In this document: piece after piece, positions 44,390 through 55,655 of the stretch
Numbering within the stretch: position 1 is the first letter of the stretch
Layout: every line of letters starts with the position of its first letter
DNA from: Mesostigma viride
Taxonomy: Eukaryota > Streptophyta > Mesostigmatophyceae > Mesostigmatales > Mesostigmataceae
Reading direction: 5' to 3'
Assembly (NCBI GenBank): GCA_009746045.1
Contig: RPFO01000076.1
Coordinates: forward strand, 1,843,096-1,907,095
Length of the DNA stretch: 64,000 nt
Translations under genes and position numbers: made by a program
Notes under the pieces: model-generated
The model's database searches: none
Told to the model about the DNA's origin: nothing
The model's input: only the letters and a program-made list of their open reading frames with translations

Positions 44390-44603
44390 TTCGCACACCC
44401 GTTCGCACACCCGTTCGCACACCCGTTCGCACACCCGTTCGCCAACTTTCCAAAACCCCGGAGTTGGCGAACGGGTTGGTCCAGTTGCGAACGCTTGTGC
44501 GAACAGGTCGGTCCTATAATTAGCTCGGCCCGACTCGGCCTGTTCGCACACACGTTCGCACACCCGTTCGCACACCTGTTCCCCGGACCTGTGAGTTCAG
44601 CCT
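44390..44603. repeat. Foldback repeat of GTTCGCACACCC units (copy 2)
   Basis: Four tandem GTTCGCACACCC units at 44389-44440, inverted single units (GGCGAACGGG, GTGCGAACAGG) in the middle, then three more forward units and the end ACCTGTGAGTTCAGCC, the mirror of the start of copy 1 at 40153. It abuts the satellite array. Confidence 0.7.
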
Positions 44604-47600
44604 TATACTCCCCTTCTGGTCCCCTTCAACTACTCTATTACGATCGTGTTGCGCAAGGGAGAACCCCGAACATCCTGACATCGCCGCGGGCGCCGTACCG
44701 TACGGCCTGATCGCACCCCCACGAACGAGGGCGAATCCTGAAATCCTGCGGAGCCGCGAGTTACGGCCTGTAACCGCTCGCCTGAACGCCGTCACACCCT
44801 CCTAAGATCGAGTCTTACCAATTCTGAACAGAAACTGAATTCAGCAAAATGCGCGAGAAATGCCGGGGGGCATATACGGCTGATTAACTTGTTACTACGG
44901 GAAGGATCTCTCTCCAAACATCGTAGTCGATTTACTAAGGGTTCAGTCTGAGCGGGAAATTTTTAGTGTTCAGACTGAACGGGAAATGTGCAGAAATTTT
45001 AGTTCGAACCCTAGTCTGAATGGTTATTCTGTTAAATTTTCGGTTTGGCCTACTTCCCACGCAATTTCCGTGCCAATTTTTGCGAGATGACTGAACTGAA
45101 CGTGTTCAGACGAGGCGAGTGACAAAAAAACGGCTCAAAACTGTGAAAAGCAGGGGGCTCAGCCCAAAAAACGGCCGTACGAAACCGAAATTTTTGGGCT
45201 CCCGCTGGCCCCCCCGCCTCGGCGCCCTCGGCCACTGCCCCTTCGCACTGCGCACCCCGCGTGGCGCCGGCGTTCCCGAGGACGCACCCCGCGGGTGTAC
45301 GCGCCAATCGCCCGCTCAGGCGCCAAAAAGTCTGGGCCCCGAAGGGGCCCCCAACTTGTCAACTACTATATTACGATCGTGTTGCGCAAGGGAGAAACCC
45401 GAACATCCTGACATCGCCGCGGGCGCCGTACCGTACGGCCTGATCGCACCCCCACGAACGGCTACTATTCCTGAAATCCTGCGGAGCCGCGAGTTACGGC
45501 CCGTAACCGCCGGCCTGAACGCCGTCACACCCGCGTAAGATCGAGTCTGAGGTGTTCTGAACGGAATCTGAATTCAGCAAAATGCGCGAGAAATGCCGGG
45601 GGGCATATACGGATGGGGGGAAGAGTTTTCACCGAGTTAGCTTAGCCAAACAACATGTGCTGAACATGCTACTCGGCTGGAGACCGGTGCCACGAGCGCA
45701 AACTGAACGGCACAAGGGGGACCCTGTCGTAGCCTGACTTTGAATCCGGAGCGTAAGATATTTCTGGATCCGAAAAGTGTTAATACTGAACGGGGCGCGG
45801 GGAAAGGAAATTTGGTGCGCTGACGGACCGTACGAGCTCTGAACGCGTGCTCAGTTCAGCCGAAGGCGCGCAATTTTGCGGAAGAGTGGACGAACCGTAC
45901 CATAATTTAGTACAATTAAATTTCTGAACGATTTCTTTGCAGACGCAGCGGGTAATTTTTGGCTCGACAATTTTTACTGAACACTTTTTTGAACGGGTTT
46001 TTGGTTCAATTTTTGGTTCGGCCTACTTCCCATGCAATTTCCGTGACAATTTTTGCGAGATTACTGACCTGAACGTGTTCAGACGAGGCGCGTGACGAAA
46101 AACGGCTCGAAACTGTGAAAAGCCGGGGGCTCCGCCCAAAAAACGGCCGTACGAAACCGAAATTTTTGGGCTCCCGCTGGCCCTCCCGCCTCGGCGCCCT
46201 CGGCCACTGCCCCTTCGCACTGCGCACCCCGCGTGGCGCCGGCGTTCCCGAGGACGCACCCCGCGGGTGTACGCGCCAATCGCCCGCTCAGGCGCCAAAA
46301 AGTCTGGGCCCCGAAGGGGCCCCCAACTTGTCAACTACTATATTACGATCGTGTTGCGCAAGGGAGAAACCCGAACATCCTGACATCGCCGCGGGGTACC
46401 GTACGGCCTGATCGCACCCCCACGAACGGCTACTATTCCTGAAATCCTGCGGAGCCGCGAGTTACGGCCCGTAACCGCCGGCCTGAACGCCGTCACACCC
46501 GCGTAAGATCGAGTCTGAGGTGTTCTGAACGGAATCTGAATTCAGCAAAATGCGCGAGAAATGCCGGGGGGCATATACGGCTGGGGGGAAGAGTTTTCAC
46601 CGAGTTAGCTTAGCCAAACAACATGTGCTGAACATGCTACTCGGCTGGAGACCGGTGCCACGAGCGCAAACTGAACGGCACAAGGGGGACCCTGTCGTAG
46701 CCTGACTTTGAATCCGGAGCGTAAGATATTTCTGGATCCGAAAAGTGTTAATACTGAACGGGGCGCGGGGAAAGGAAATTTGGTGCGCTGACGGACCGTA
46801 CGAGCTCTGAACGCGTGCTCAGTTCAGCCGAAGGCGCGCAATTTTGCGGAAGAGTGGACGAACCGTACCATAATTTAGTACAATTAAATTTCTGAACGAT
46901 TTCTTTGCAGACGCAGCGGGTAATTTTTGGCTCGACAATTTTTACTGAACACTTTTTTGAACGGGTTTTTGGTTCAATTTTTGGTTCGGCCTACTTCCCA
47001 TGCAATTTCCGTGACAATTTTTGCGAGATTACTGACCTGAACGTGTTCAGACGAGGCGCGTGACAAAAAACGGCTCGAAACTGTGAAAAGCCGGGGGCTC
47101 CGCCCAAAAAACGGCCGTACGAAACCGAAATTTTTGGGCTCCCGCTGGCCCTCCCGCCTCGGCGCCCTCGGCCACTGCCCCTTCGCACTGTGCACCCCGC
47201 GTGGCGCCGGCGTTCCCGAGGACGCACTCCGCGGGTGTACGCGCCAATCGCCCGCTCAGGCGCCAAAAAGTCTGGGCCCCGAAGGGGCCCCCAACTTGTC
47301 AACTACTATATTACGATCGTGTTGCGCAAGGGAGAAACCCGAACATCCTGACATCGCCGCGGGCGCCGTACCGTACGGCCTGATCGCACCCCCACGAACG
47401 GCTACTATTCCTGAAATCCTGCGGAGCCGCGAGTTACGGCCCGTAACCGCCGGCCTGAACGCCGTCACACCCGCGTAAGATCGAGTCTGAGGTGTTCTGA
47501 ACGGAATCTGAATTCAGCAAAATGCGCGAGAAATGCCGGGGGGCATATACGGATGGGGGGAAGAGTTTTGCACGAAAAGGAATCAAAACATCCTACTTGA

Positions 47601-49660
47601 TTTACTAAGGGTTCAGACTGAACGGGAAATTTTGAGCGTTCAGACTGAACGAAAATTGAGTTCGAACACCTTTCTGAACGGAATCTTTGTTAAATTTTCG
47701 GTTCGGCCTACTTCCCACGCAATTTCCGTGCCAATTTTTGCGAGATGACTGACCTGAACGTGTTCAGACGGCGAGCGTGGCAAAAAACGGCTCGAAACTG
47801 TGAAAAGCAGGAGGCTCAGCCCGCCAAACGGCCGTACGAAACCCAAATTTTTGGGCTCCCGCTGGCCCCCCCGCCTTGGCGCCCTCGGCCACTGCCCCTT
47901 CGCACTGCGCACCCCGCGTGGCGCCGGCGTTCCCGAGGACGCACCCCGCGGTTGTACGCGCCCATCGCCCGATCAGGCGCCAAAAAGTCTGGGCCCCGAA
48001 GGGGCCCCCAACTTGTCAACTACTTAACTACGATCGTGTTGCGCAACGGAGAACCCCGAACATCCTGACATCGCCGCGGGCGCCGTACCGTACGGCCTGA
48101 TCGCAACCCCACGAACGAGGGCAAATCCTGAAATCCTGCGGAGCCGCGAGTTACAGACCGTAACCGCCGGCCTGAACGCCGTCACACCCTCCTAAGATCG
48201 AGTCTCAGGAGTTCTGAACAGAAAATGACGTCAGCTCAATTCAGCAAAATGCGCGAGAAATTGCGGGGGGCATATACGGCAGGGTAAAATAGTTTATGAC
48301 GAAGCATCTCTATCCAAACATCCTACTACAAATACTAAGGGTTCAGACTGAACGGGAAATTTTGAGTGTTCAGACTGAACGAAAATTGAGTTCGAACACT
48401 TTTCTGAACGGGTTTTTGGTTCAATTTTCGGTTCGGCCTACTTCCCACGCCATTTCCGTGCCAATTTTAGCGAGATTACTGAACTGAACGTGTTCAGACG
48501 GCGAGCGTGGGAAAAAAACGGCTCGAAACTGTGAAAAGCAGGAGGCTCCGCCTAAAAAACGGCCGTACGAAGCCGAAATTTTTGGGCTCCCGCTGGCCCC
48601 CCCCGCCTCGGCGCCCTTGGCCACTGCCCCTTCGCACTGCGCACCCCGCGTGGCGCCGGCGTTCCCGAGGACGCACCCCGCGGGTGTACGCGCCAATCGC
48701 CCGCTCAGGCGCCAAAAAGTCTGGGCCCCGAAGGGGCCCCCAACTTGTCAACTACTCTATTACGATCGTGTTGCGCAAGGGAGAAACCCGAACATCCTGA
48801 CACCGCCGCGGGCGCCGTACCGTACGGCCTGATCGCACCCCCACAATCGAGGGCAAATCCTGAAATCCTGCGGAGCCGCGAGTTACGGCCCGTAACCGCC
48901 GGCCTGAACGCCGTCACACCCTCCTAAGATCGACTGTCACCTATTCTGAACGCAAGCTGAATTCAGCAAAATGCGCGAGAAATGCCGGGGGGCATATACG
49001 GATGATTAACTTGTTATTACGGGAAGGATCTCTATCCAAACATCCTACTACATTTACTAAGGGTTCAGACTGAACGGGAAATTTCGAGCGTTCAGACTGA
49101 ACGGGAAATGTGCAGAAAATTTAGTTCGAACCCTAGTCTGAATGGTTATTCTGTTAAATTTTCGGTTCGGCCTACTTCCCACGCAATTTCTGTGCCAATT
49201 TTTGCGAGATGACTGACCTGAACGTGTTCAGACGGGGAGCCTGGCAAAAAACGGCTCGAAACTGTGAAAAGCAGGAGGCTCAGCCCGCCAAACGGCCGTA
49301 CGAAACCCAAATTTTTGGGCTCCCGCTGCCCCCCCCGCCTCGGCGCCCTCGGCCACTGCCCCTTCGCACTGCGCACCCCGCGTCCAGGTTGTAAAATACG
49401 TGTGCGGGGTATAATACGTGGACTTAAAATACGCGTATTATACGTGGGGGGTATAAAATACGCGGTGGTAAAATGCGCGACAGTTTTTGTGGTCCAATTG
49501 TCAGTCACCCAATTAGCACGCTCCTTGATGATGGTCATGCAGTTATTACAACTGAAATTTGGTGTATATGCTTATTTATTAACATCTTCCATTTATGCCC
49601 TGCAATCCTATCTGATTATGATTTGTTAAATGCAGGGGGGAGCATGCTGCAACGGGAATG

Positions 49661-49698
49661 GTAAGGAATCAATTAATTAATTAATTAATTGTAAGGAA
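49661..49698. repeat. (TTAA)n tract between 8-bp direct repeats
   Basis: GTAAGGAA (49661-49668), then TC(AATT)-type repeat to 49690, then GTAAGGAA (49691-49698). It looks like a LINE insertion reduced to its TTAA tail, with its own target duplication, inside the hAT element. Confidence 0.6.
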
Positions 49699-50304
49699 AG
49701 CCATCCACTCTATAATGCATGAGAGGACATAAGACACAACTACGGACCTTGCTCTCAAGGATCCCACAACAAGCTCCATACACATACACACATGAAGAGG
49801 CGCTCTCAGCCGCATTGAAGTCAATGCCGTTCTCGATAAAAAATTCGGCAGCCAGCAGCTGGACACCTTTCTCGTCGACGGGAACCAGCCATTTGGTGAT
49901 GCTCAGCTGGCCTTTGCTGGGAACCGACGACAAGTCAGCCGGCGCAGCCCCTCCCATCTCCGCCATTGCCCTGTTCAAATTGTGCTGCTTCTTGGCGTCT
50001 GACTGCTGCGACTTGTTGTTATACATCCTGAGAAACTTGCTCCGGATATTCGGTGGAATTTTGTCGCAGGGTAACATCCCTTCCCCTGCGATTCCGGCAA
50101 AGTGTGCACGGACTCGGAATACGCTGATTGCCCCCGGCCCGCCCCGTATGAGAACTTCTTGTTGCAAAATGAGCAGATCAACTTATTCGACACAAACTGC
50201 ATTTTGTTACTAACAGCATCTGTGACTGCTTCTTTCTTCTCGAGAACGAAATCCCATTCAGGCCCTTTCTTCCTCATGGCTGCAAATCGAAAATGGCTGC
50301 ACAC
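49685..50304 (-). pseudogene. hAT transposase N-terminus (BED finger), broken
   Basis: Frame 50304 to ~50110 gives FVSNKLICSFCNKKFSYGAG, the C-x2-C half of a BED zinc finger. After a frameshift near 50110 the frame 50167-49685 gives VRAHFAGIAGEGMLPCDKIP, the H-xn-C half, followed by SITKWLVP and AEFFIENGIDFNAAESAS, which match the start of the hAT catalytic region. The DDE core and the C-terminal dimerisation domain are absent. In an active transposase the finger binds the element ends. Confidence 0.75.
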
Positions 50305-51775
50305 TGTCGCACAGTCGCACTGGCCTCGTCGTCGCTATATTGCATTACACCGTCAGTAGCACAGCTGGCATTTGCTGGCACACTGTTATTATGCGTTATG
50401 TACCTAGTCCTAGCTGTCTCCTACCGGCCAAACATTTTGCAAGGCTTGCGCTTTATGAAAAGAACTGTACGCATCTACTTCTAGTAGTAAAAACCTCAAA
50501 TGTGCAGTGAGCGCGCCGCGCCCAGAATCTGGGCACCGCGCCAGTGCCCGCTGCCCGCTGGTACCCCCGAAAAATTCTAAGTCCAAACCGCGTGGTCAGA
50601 CGTAAACTACGCGTAAAATACGTCGAGGCCCATAATATGCTTTATCCCGCATTTTATCACAAAAGTGCGGCGTACATAACAACCCGGCCCCGCGTGGCGC
50701 CGGCGTTCCCGAGGACGCACCCCGCGGGTGTACGCGCCAATCGCCCGCTCAGGCGCCAAAAAGTCTGGGCCCCGAAGGGGCCCCCAACTTGTCAACTACT
50801 ATATTACGATCGTGTTGCGCAAGGGAGAACCCCGAACATCCTGATATCGCCGCGGGCGCCGTACCGTACGGCCTGATCGCAACCCCACGAACGAGGGCAA
50901 ATCCTGAAATCCTGCGGAGCCGCAAGTTATACGGCCCGTAACCGCTCGCCTGAACGCCGTCACACCCGCCTAAGATCGAGTCTTACCAATTCTGAACGGG
51001 TGCTGAATTCAGCAAAATGCGCGAGAAATTGCGGGGGGCATATACGGCTGGGGGGAAGAGTTAGGTAAGAAGCAAACATCCTACTTGATTTACCAAGGGT
51101 TCAGACTGAACTGAAAAATTCTAGTGTTCAGACTGAACGAAAATTGAGTTCGAACACATTTCTGAACGGGTTTTTTGTTCAATTTTCGGTTCGGCCTACT
51201 TCCCACGCAATTTCCGTGCCAATTTTAGCGAGATTACTGACCTGAACGTGTTCAGAAGCGGAGCATGGAAAAAAAAAACGGCTCGAAACTGTGGAAAGCA
51301 GGGGGCTCCGCCCAAAAAACGGCCGTACGAAACCCAAATTTTTGGGCTCCCGCTGGCCCCCCCGCCTCGGCGCCCTCGGCCACTGCCCCTTCGCACTGCG
51401 CACCCCGCGTGGCGCCGGCGTTCCCGAGGACGCACCCCGCGGGTGTACGCGCCAATCGCCCGCTCAGGCGCCAAAAAGTCTGGGCCCCGAAGGGGCCCCC
51501 AACTTGTCAACTACTATATTACGATCGTGTTGCGCAAGGGAGAAACCCGAACATCCTGACATCGCCGCGGGCGCCGTACCGTACGGCCTGATCGCAACCC
51601 CACGAACGAGGGCAAATCCTGAAATCCTGCGGAGACGCGAGTTACAGCCCGTAACCGCCGGCCTGAACGCCGTCACACCCTCCTAAGATCGAGTCTCAGG
51701 AGTTCTGAACAGAAAATGACGTCAGCTCAATTCAGCAAAATGCGCGAGAAATTGCGGGGGGCATATACAGTTGGT

Positions 51776-52204
51776 TGGAGACCCATCTAGGGTCCACATG
51801 GGTCCTCAGAGATAGAGGATCTTGTACAGATTACTACAATATACTTTATTGTAGTATTGGGCCAATGGCTGTACTTCACTGGTACTCGCCAATGGGATAA
51901 CGCCACGTAGAATGTGTGGGCGTCTCCCAGGCCTCCACGTCACCGGCTGGTCAAGGGCCGGTGTAGTCCTGTCAAGAGGACTGAGCCGACTATCGGCCCA
52001 TCATGTATGCCCATCTGCCTTGGTACCTCCTAGAGGATTCTAGAAGTATCTAACACGCGGCATGCACTGAACTACATGGAATGCATGTCCACGTAGGATA
52101 TTCAGCAAGACTGATGAAGGTGCCAAGCGCAACAGGTTCTTATGCGCAACGAAGACGAATTATGCGACAACGACAATAACGTAAAGAAATAAAGAAGAGC
52201 CTTT

Positions 52205-52241
<37 letters not shown>
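51776..52241 (+). mobile_element. Retrocopy-like 3' end with poly(A)
   Basis: Non-coding 0.43 kb that ends AATAAA (52188-52193) and, 16 bases later, a run of 33 As (52209-52241). It also contains a 10-bp hairpin (51832-51841 with 51847-51856). A polyadenylation signal followed by a genomic poly(A) implies copying from an mRNA, for example the U3-R part of an LTR transcript or a processed sequence. Origin unidentified. Confidence 0.55.
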
Positions 52242-52243
<2 letters not shown>

Positions 52244-52249
52244 GCCCAA

Positions 52250-53050
52250 GTGAGCAACATATCTGTGAACAATACATGTGGTGCAGCTCCTGGTTGCAGC
52301 CAAGCACCCATTGATATTGTTAACAGTCAAGCTCCTCAGAGCAATAATCCTTGTTATATTGATAATAAAAACTTGGACTCTTGCTCTGCCAGGAACGTGG
52401 ATGCCCGTCCATGTCCTGAAGAGCCATCACCTAATGATTGATCTTAGGATTTTGGCTAACTCTGATCTGCCTTTCCTAAGGATTGTGGGTCGTGAAGATC
52501 ATCAAGCCCAAGGCAAGGTTGACAGATATATACAGGAGCTTAAGAAGTTGGTAATGTCTGGGGATTATCCTGAGATGTTTAAACCAACTTTTGCTGTCAG
52601 GTGTTTGGGTGCTGCAAGGTGGCCTCTACCCTGATGACATAATGCAGGCATGGAGTAAGCAGAGGTGGGCACAGTATGCTCATCTCTGTGAAAAGGATAA
52701 ACAGAGAGGAGAATCATTAAAATTTGAGGTGGGAGACCAGGTGATCTTCCACAAAGAAAATGCTCCTGGTAAACGTGGTTATTGGCAGGGTCCAGGGACC
52801 ATAACCTCAGTTGACCTGGAGATGAAAACTGCTGATGTGGTCTGGAATGGGACCACTTATCATCTGGCTTGGAATAGATTGAAGAGAGATCCAATGAACG
52901 TTCAAGAAAATCCCCTGGAAAATATGGCCCCTGAAGAGGCACTTGGATCTCCCAATCTTTCCTGTCCACCTTTGGCCAGTGAACAGGCTGGACTCCAACT
53001 ACCAGAAAGGGCGGCCTCCCATCAACTGGAGCCTACTACTCAGCAAGCTC
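52250..53050 (+). pseudogene. Integrase C-terminal half (element D)
   Basis: The frame near 52490 reads HQAQGKVDRYIQELKKLV, aligning with HGSQGVVERTIRELKTIL of B, but the catalytic Glu is replaced by Asp. After a frameshift near 52600 the frame 52591-53883 continues with VGDQVIFHKEN, KRGYWQGPGTITSVD and YHLAWNRLKRD, matching B's integrase tail. The catalytic Asp residues upstream are missing. The element starts directly after a poly(A) run. Confidence 0.7.
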
Positions 53051-53883
53051 AGCCTAAGACATTGACTGGGATATCACAGGATGATATGGATGAAGCTGAC
53101 TTGTTGGATAATAGGGTGTCTGATCAGCACCGGAAGCTCCGGCCGTTGGAACATGGGCTTGAGACCCCTGGGCAGGTGGATAACATATTTCAGTCTGAAC
53201 AGCCAAAGCTTGGATCCAATTACCCTGGTAATAAGCCATTGCCCTTGGAGACTGATGGGATTCCAGCCCAAGGAAGACAAGCTGAGGAGGGGTTGTCCAG
53301 GTTGAACACTCAGCTCGGCAAGAGAGGCAATCCTCAAGAGCTTCGGGATATTGTAAAGAAGCTCAAGCCCTCACTAAAGATTGCCAAAATAACTTCTCTT
53401 CTAGAGAAGGGCATGGACCTTGATGGCTTTGATGTGGATACCAAAGCAGAGGTCTCTGTCACCTCGCCCTTTAATGCTTTGCTGGATAAGTATTCCCTTG
53501 AACCCAGTCCATGGACCATTGTCCAAGACTTTGCGGGTAACACTGATCATCAAGTTCTTGGGAATATCACTATCCCATTCTTGGGTGAGTCTTTGACACT
53601 TTGTGTTGTTGATGGCTATAAGGGGCCCACTCTCATTGGCCAGCCATTCTTGGTGACTCCCGGTGTTACCATTGTTGATGGCCCCAATAACACAAAGAGT
53701 CTCCTAAAAACCCATTGTGACCCAATTCCTCTGGAATCATTCAGATGTCTCTTGCCTCTTGAAATGTTCCAGAAGGCAAATTGGAAGACCGCCTGTGTCG
53801 GTTTAATAAAAGGAGCAGAATGGGGAAGGGATATACCCCCAGCTTCTGAGCTGGTAGAACCCGCCCAGCTCAGTGTGACTTGA
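53051..53883 (+). pseudogene. Retropepsin-like domain fused downstream of integrase (element D)
   Basis: In the same uninterrupted frame as the integrase tail (52591-53883), so integrase and protease-like domain belong to one polyprotein here. The active-site-like motif FDVDTKAEVSV has its Asp at 53437-53439, QDFAGNTDHQVLGNITIPFLGE forms the middle, and GPTLIGQPFLV is the second block. Gly of D-T-G is Lys. A linker of about 120 residues, rich in Gln and Pro, separates it from the integrase tail. Third independent family with this order. Confidence 0.68.
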
Positions 53884-53926
53884 ATCTCTTGGTCTCACAA
53901 AAAGGTCATTTGCTGCTCATAGCCCC

Positions 53927-54256
53927 ATGTCCTTTGATGATGTAGACCTGGATTGTCACACTTTCGCTGGCCTTGAGGCCTGGCGAGTAGCATTGGCGCG
54001 TGCGCTCCAGGAGTGGCAAACGCTGGATGTTTTTGAAAGCATTTCAGAACCTCCACCCAATGCTCAAATGCTTCAGTTGCGTTTTGTATGCAAGATGAAG
54101 AGCAAGCTTAATGAGCCTCCCATACCAAACGCACGTCCAGTCGTAACCCAGTTCCATGGTACTACAGACTTTGATAAGGAGGAGCTGTACACTCCTGGCC
54201 TGTCACATCCTGTTCTCAGGCTTATTCTTAGTCTGTACCTTGGTGCTTTGGACTAG
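53927..54256 (+). pseudogene. RT N-terminus (element D, truncated)
   Basis: GLEAWRVALARALQEWQTLD, LQLRFVCKMKSK, ARPVVTQFHGT and KEELYTPGLSHPVLRLIL align with the start of RT in B and C. The frame stops at 54256 before motif A, and no further copia sequence follows, so D is cut off by whatever begins at about 54260. It lies in a different frame from the protease-like domain. Confidence 0.72.
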
Positions 54257-55205
54257 TTAATCATCCCACGGTCCTAAATTTAGGACTTTGTCCTAAATCG
54301 TCCTAGTGGTCACTATAACCAAGGTACCGGGGGGGGGGTCACTATATGGACCGTACCCCATGTGGACCGTACCCGGCATGATGTACCCGACCCGTGGTAC
54401 CGGCACATGGTACCCGGATTCCGTACCCGGGTACCGGGTATAATGGCGGGAAAGTAGGTACCTCGACCAAAAATATAACCGATTTTGGAGCGAAAAAGTG
54501 GGTGCGGGAATGAAGTGAGGTGGATATGGCGACCTGACAATCGTGGCCGGCGTTTTCACGTGCGTTTATCATTTTGGGCGCCCAGTAGCAAAAACGAAAG
54601 GTTGTTAGTTATGCTTAAAGGCTGTGAATATTTTCTGCGCAAGTTTTTATGTGTAGCGCTGTATCACAGCGGCACAACACAAATGGGTCGCAGATCGCCT
54701 GCTCGCGGAGGGTCGATTTTGGCACAAACATGTTAGTGTATTAGCAATGGTGGTGCGAATCAAGCCAGGAAATTTTTGTGGACGATTTTTATTATAGTCT
54801 GGAGTTTAGAAACGGAGTATTTGACATGGGAGCGCCTGGGCCGTGATATTCTTGCCCGATTTCCATTGTCGACCATGTTTTAGGGACGTTCAGGCTGGGC
54901 AGCGAGCGCACCTTATAGGTCTTCACTTTCGGTATTTCTTGGACCTAGAACGCAGCACAAGCGTGGTTTATATCATTGTCGAACCGGTTGGCCAGCTTTG
55001 GTGCGCTCAGCTCTCGGAAAGCTGACCTCGCTGCGGATTTCAGCGACTTTTTTGCAACCATCTGGAATGAGGCGACGTAAGTAGCAGGTAAGTGCCGGGT
55101 TGTCCTAGATCATGAGTGTAACTGGCAACGCTGTCGTGGTGTTTTGAGTCAGCCAGCTATGCCTAAAAAGAGGGGACGCTGTCTGTGCACATAACTGTCA
55201 CACAT
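54257..55205. other. Unassigned 0.95 kb between D and the DIRS-like element
   Basis: Near its start is the palindrome GTCCTAAATTTAGGAC (about 54272-54287). Positions 54320-54445 are packed with GTACC/GGTAC motifs in both orientations (such as GTACCCGGGTACCGGGTA), giving strong self-pairing. The rest has no gene I can support. Confidence 0.4.
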
Positions 55206-55584
55206 TCGGGGTTCTCTGAACATAGTTTCTTTATAGTGATACGGAAGGGGAGCCGCTGATGCTAGGTGAAATAGAGCTGGGTGATGTGATCGTAATAAGG
55301 TTGATTAGGCTTCTAGTGTACGAGTATTACGGAAGATATGGCCTAATTGTTGCGGCCCATACCTTGACGGTGTGCTGAGTACCTTGACGACGGATTTTTG
55401 CGTCTAGGTTCTCCTAGCAGATCTGTGATTGCGGACGGGTTTGCAACAGGCAATATCTGAAGTAAAACTTGACGGCTAAAACTGTTTAGAGGCCGTTGCC
55501 GGATCTGGCCGTTGGTAGAGAGCCGTTGGCCTTGAAACACGATAAAAGCTTGCTCACCTAGCTCATGGCGGTCTCTTTTGTTTT
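55206..55584 (+). repeat. Repeat A1 of element E
   Basis: 379 bp matching A2 at 62664-63042, starting TCGGGGTTCTCTGAAC and ending GGTCTCTTTTGTTTT. Confidence 0.9.
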
Positions 55585-55655
55585 AACGAAGGCGGCGACA
55601 GGGGTCAGGGGCAGCGTAGCTGACGCCCAGAATTCCTTTCTGCAAAGCGGCTGGG

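Larger units (their letters stand above)
49384..50687 (-). mobile_element. hAT-type DNA transposon inside a satellite unit
   Basis: 1304 bp flanked by the 8-bp duplication CCCCGCGT (49376-49383, 50688-50695); joining the flanks restores the satellite sequence exactly. Terminal inverted repeats are CCAGGTTGTAAAATACG and, from the other end, CCGGGTTGTTATGTACG (13 of 17 matching). It carries a degraded N-terminal piece of hAT transposase on the minus strand. 8-bp duplication, inverted ends and a BED finger together give a firm hAT assignment. Too short to be autonomous. Confidence 0.9.
44604..51775. repeat. Satellite array, ~0.72- and ~0.97-kb units
   Basis: Using GGCCTACTTCCCAYGC as anchor, units start at 45047, 46020, 46988, 47705, 48435, 49169 and 51193, preceded by a partial unit. 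Spacings are about 973, 968, 717, 730, 734 and (after removing the hAT insertion) 712 bp. All units share a GC-rich core with the hairpins GGGCCCC-gaa-GGGGCCC and GCCGTACCGTACGGC. The variable part between cores comes in two forms, giving the two lengths. Open frames repeated in every unit look like chance frames of a GC-rich core; no RNA gene is recognised. Confidence 0.9.

Noticed and set aside
45050-51686. Conserved frames of 60-140 aa repeated in every satellite unit
   Set aside because: They occur in several frames on both strands because the core is GC-rich and repeated. Truncation follows DNA changes rather than protein constraint and no motif is present.
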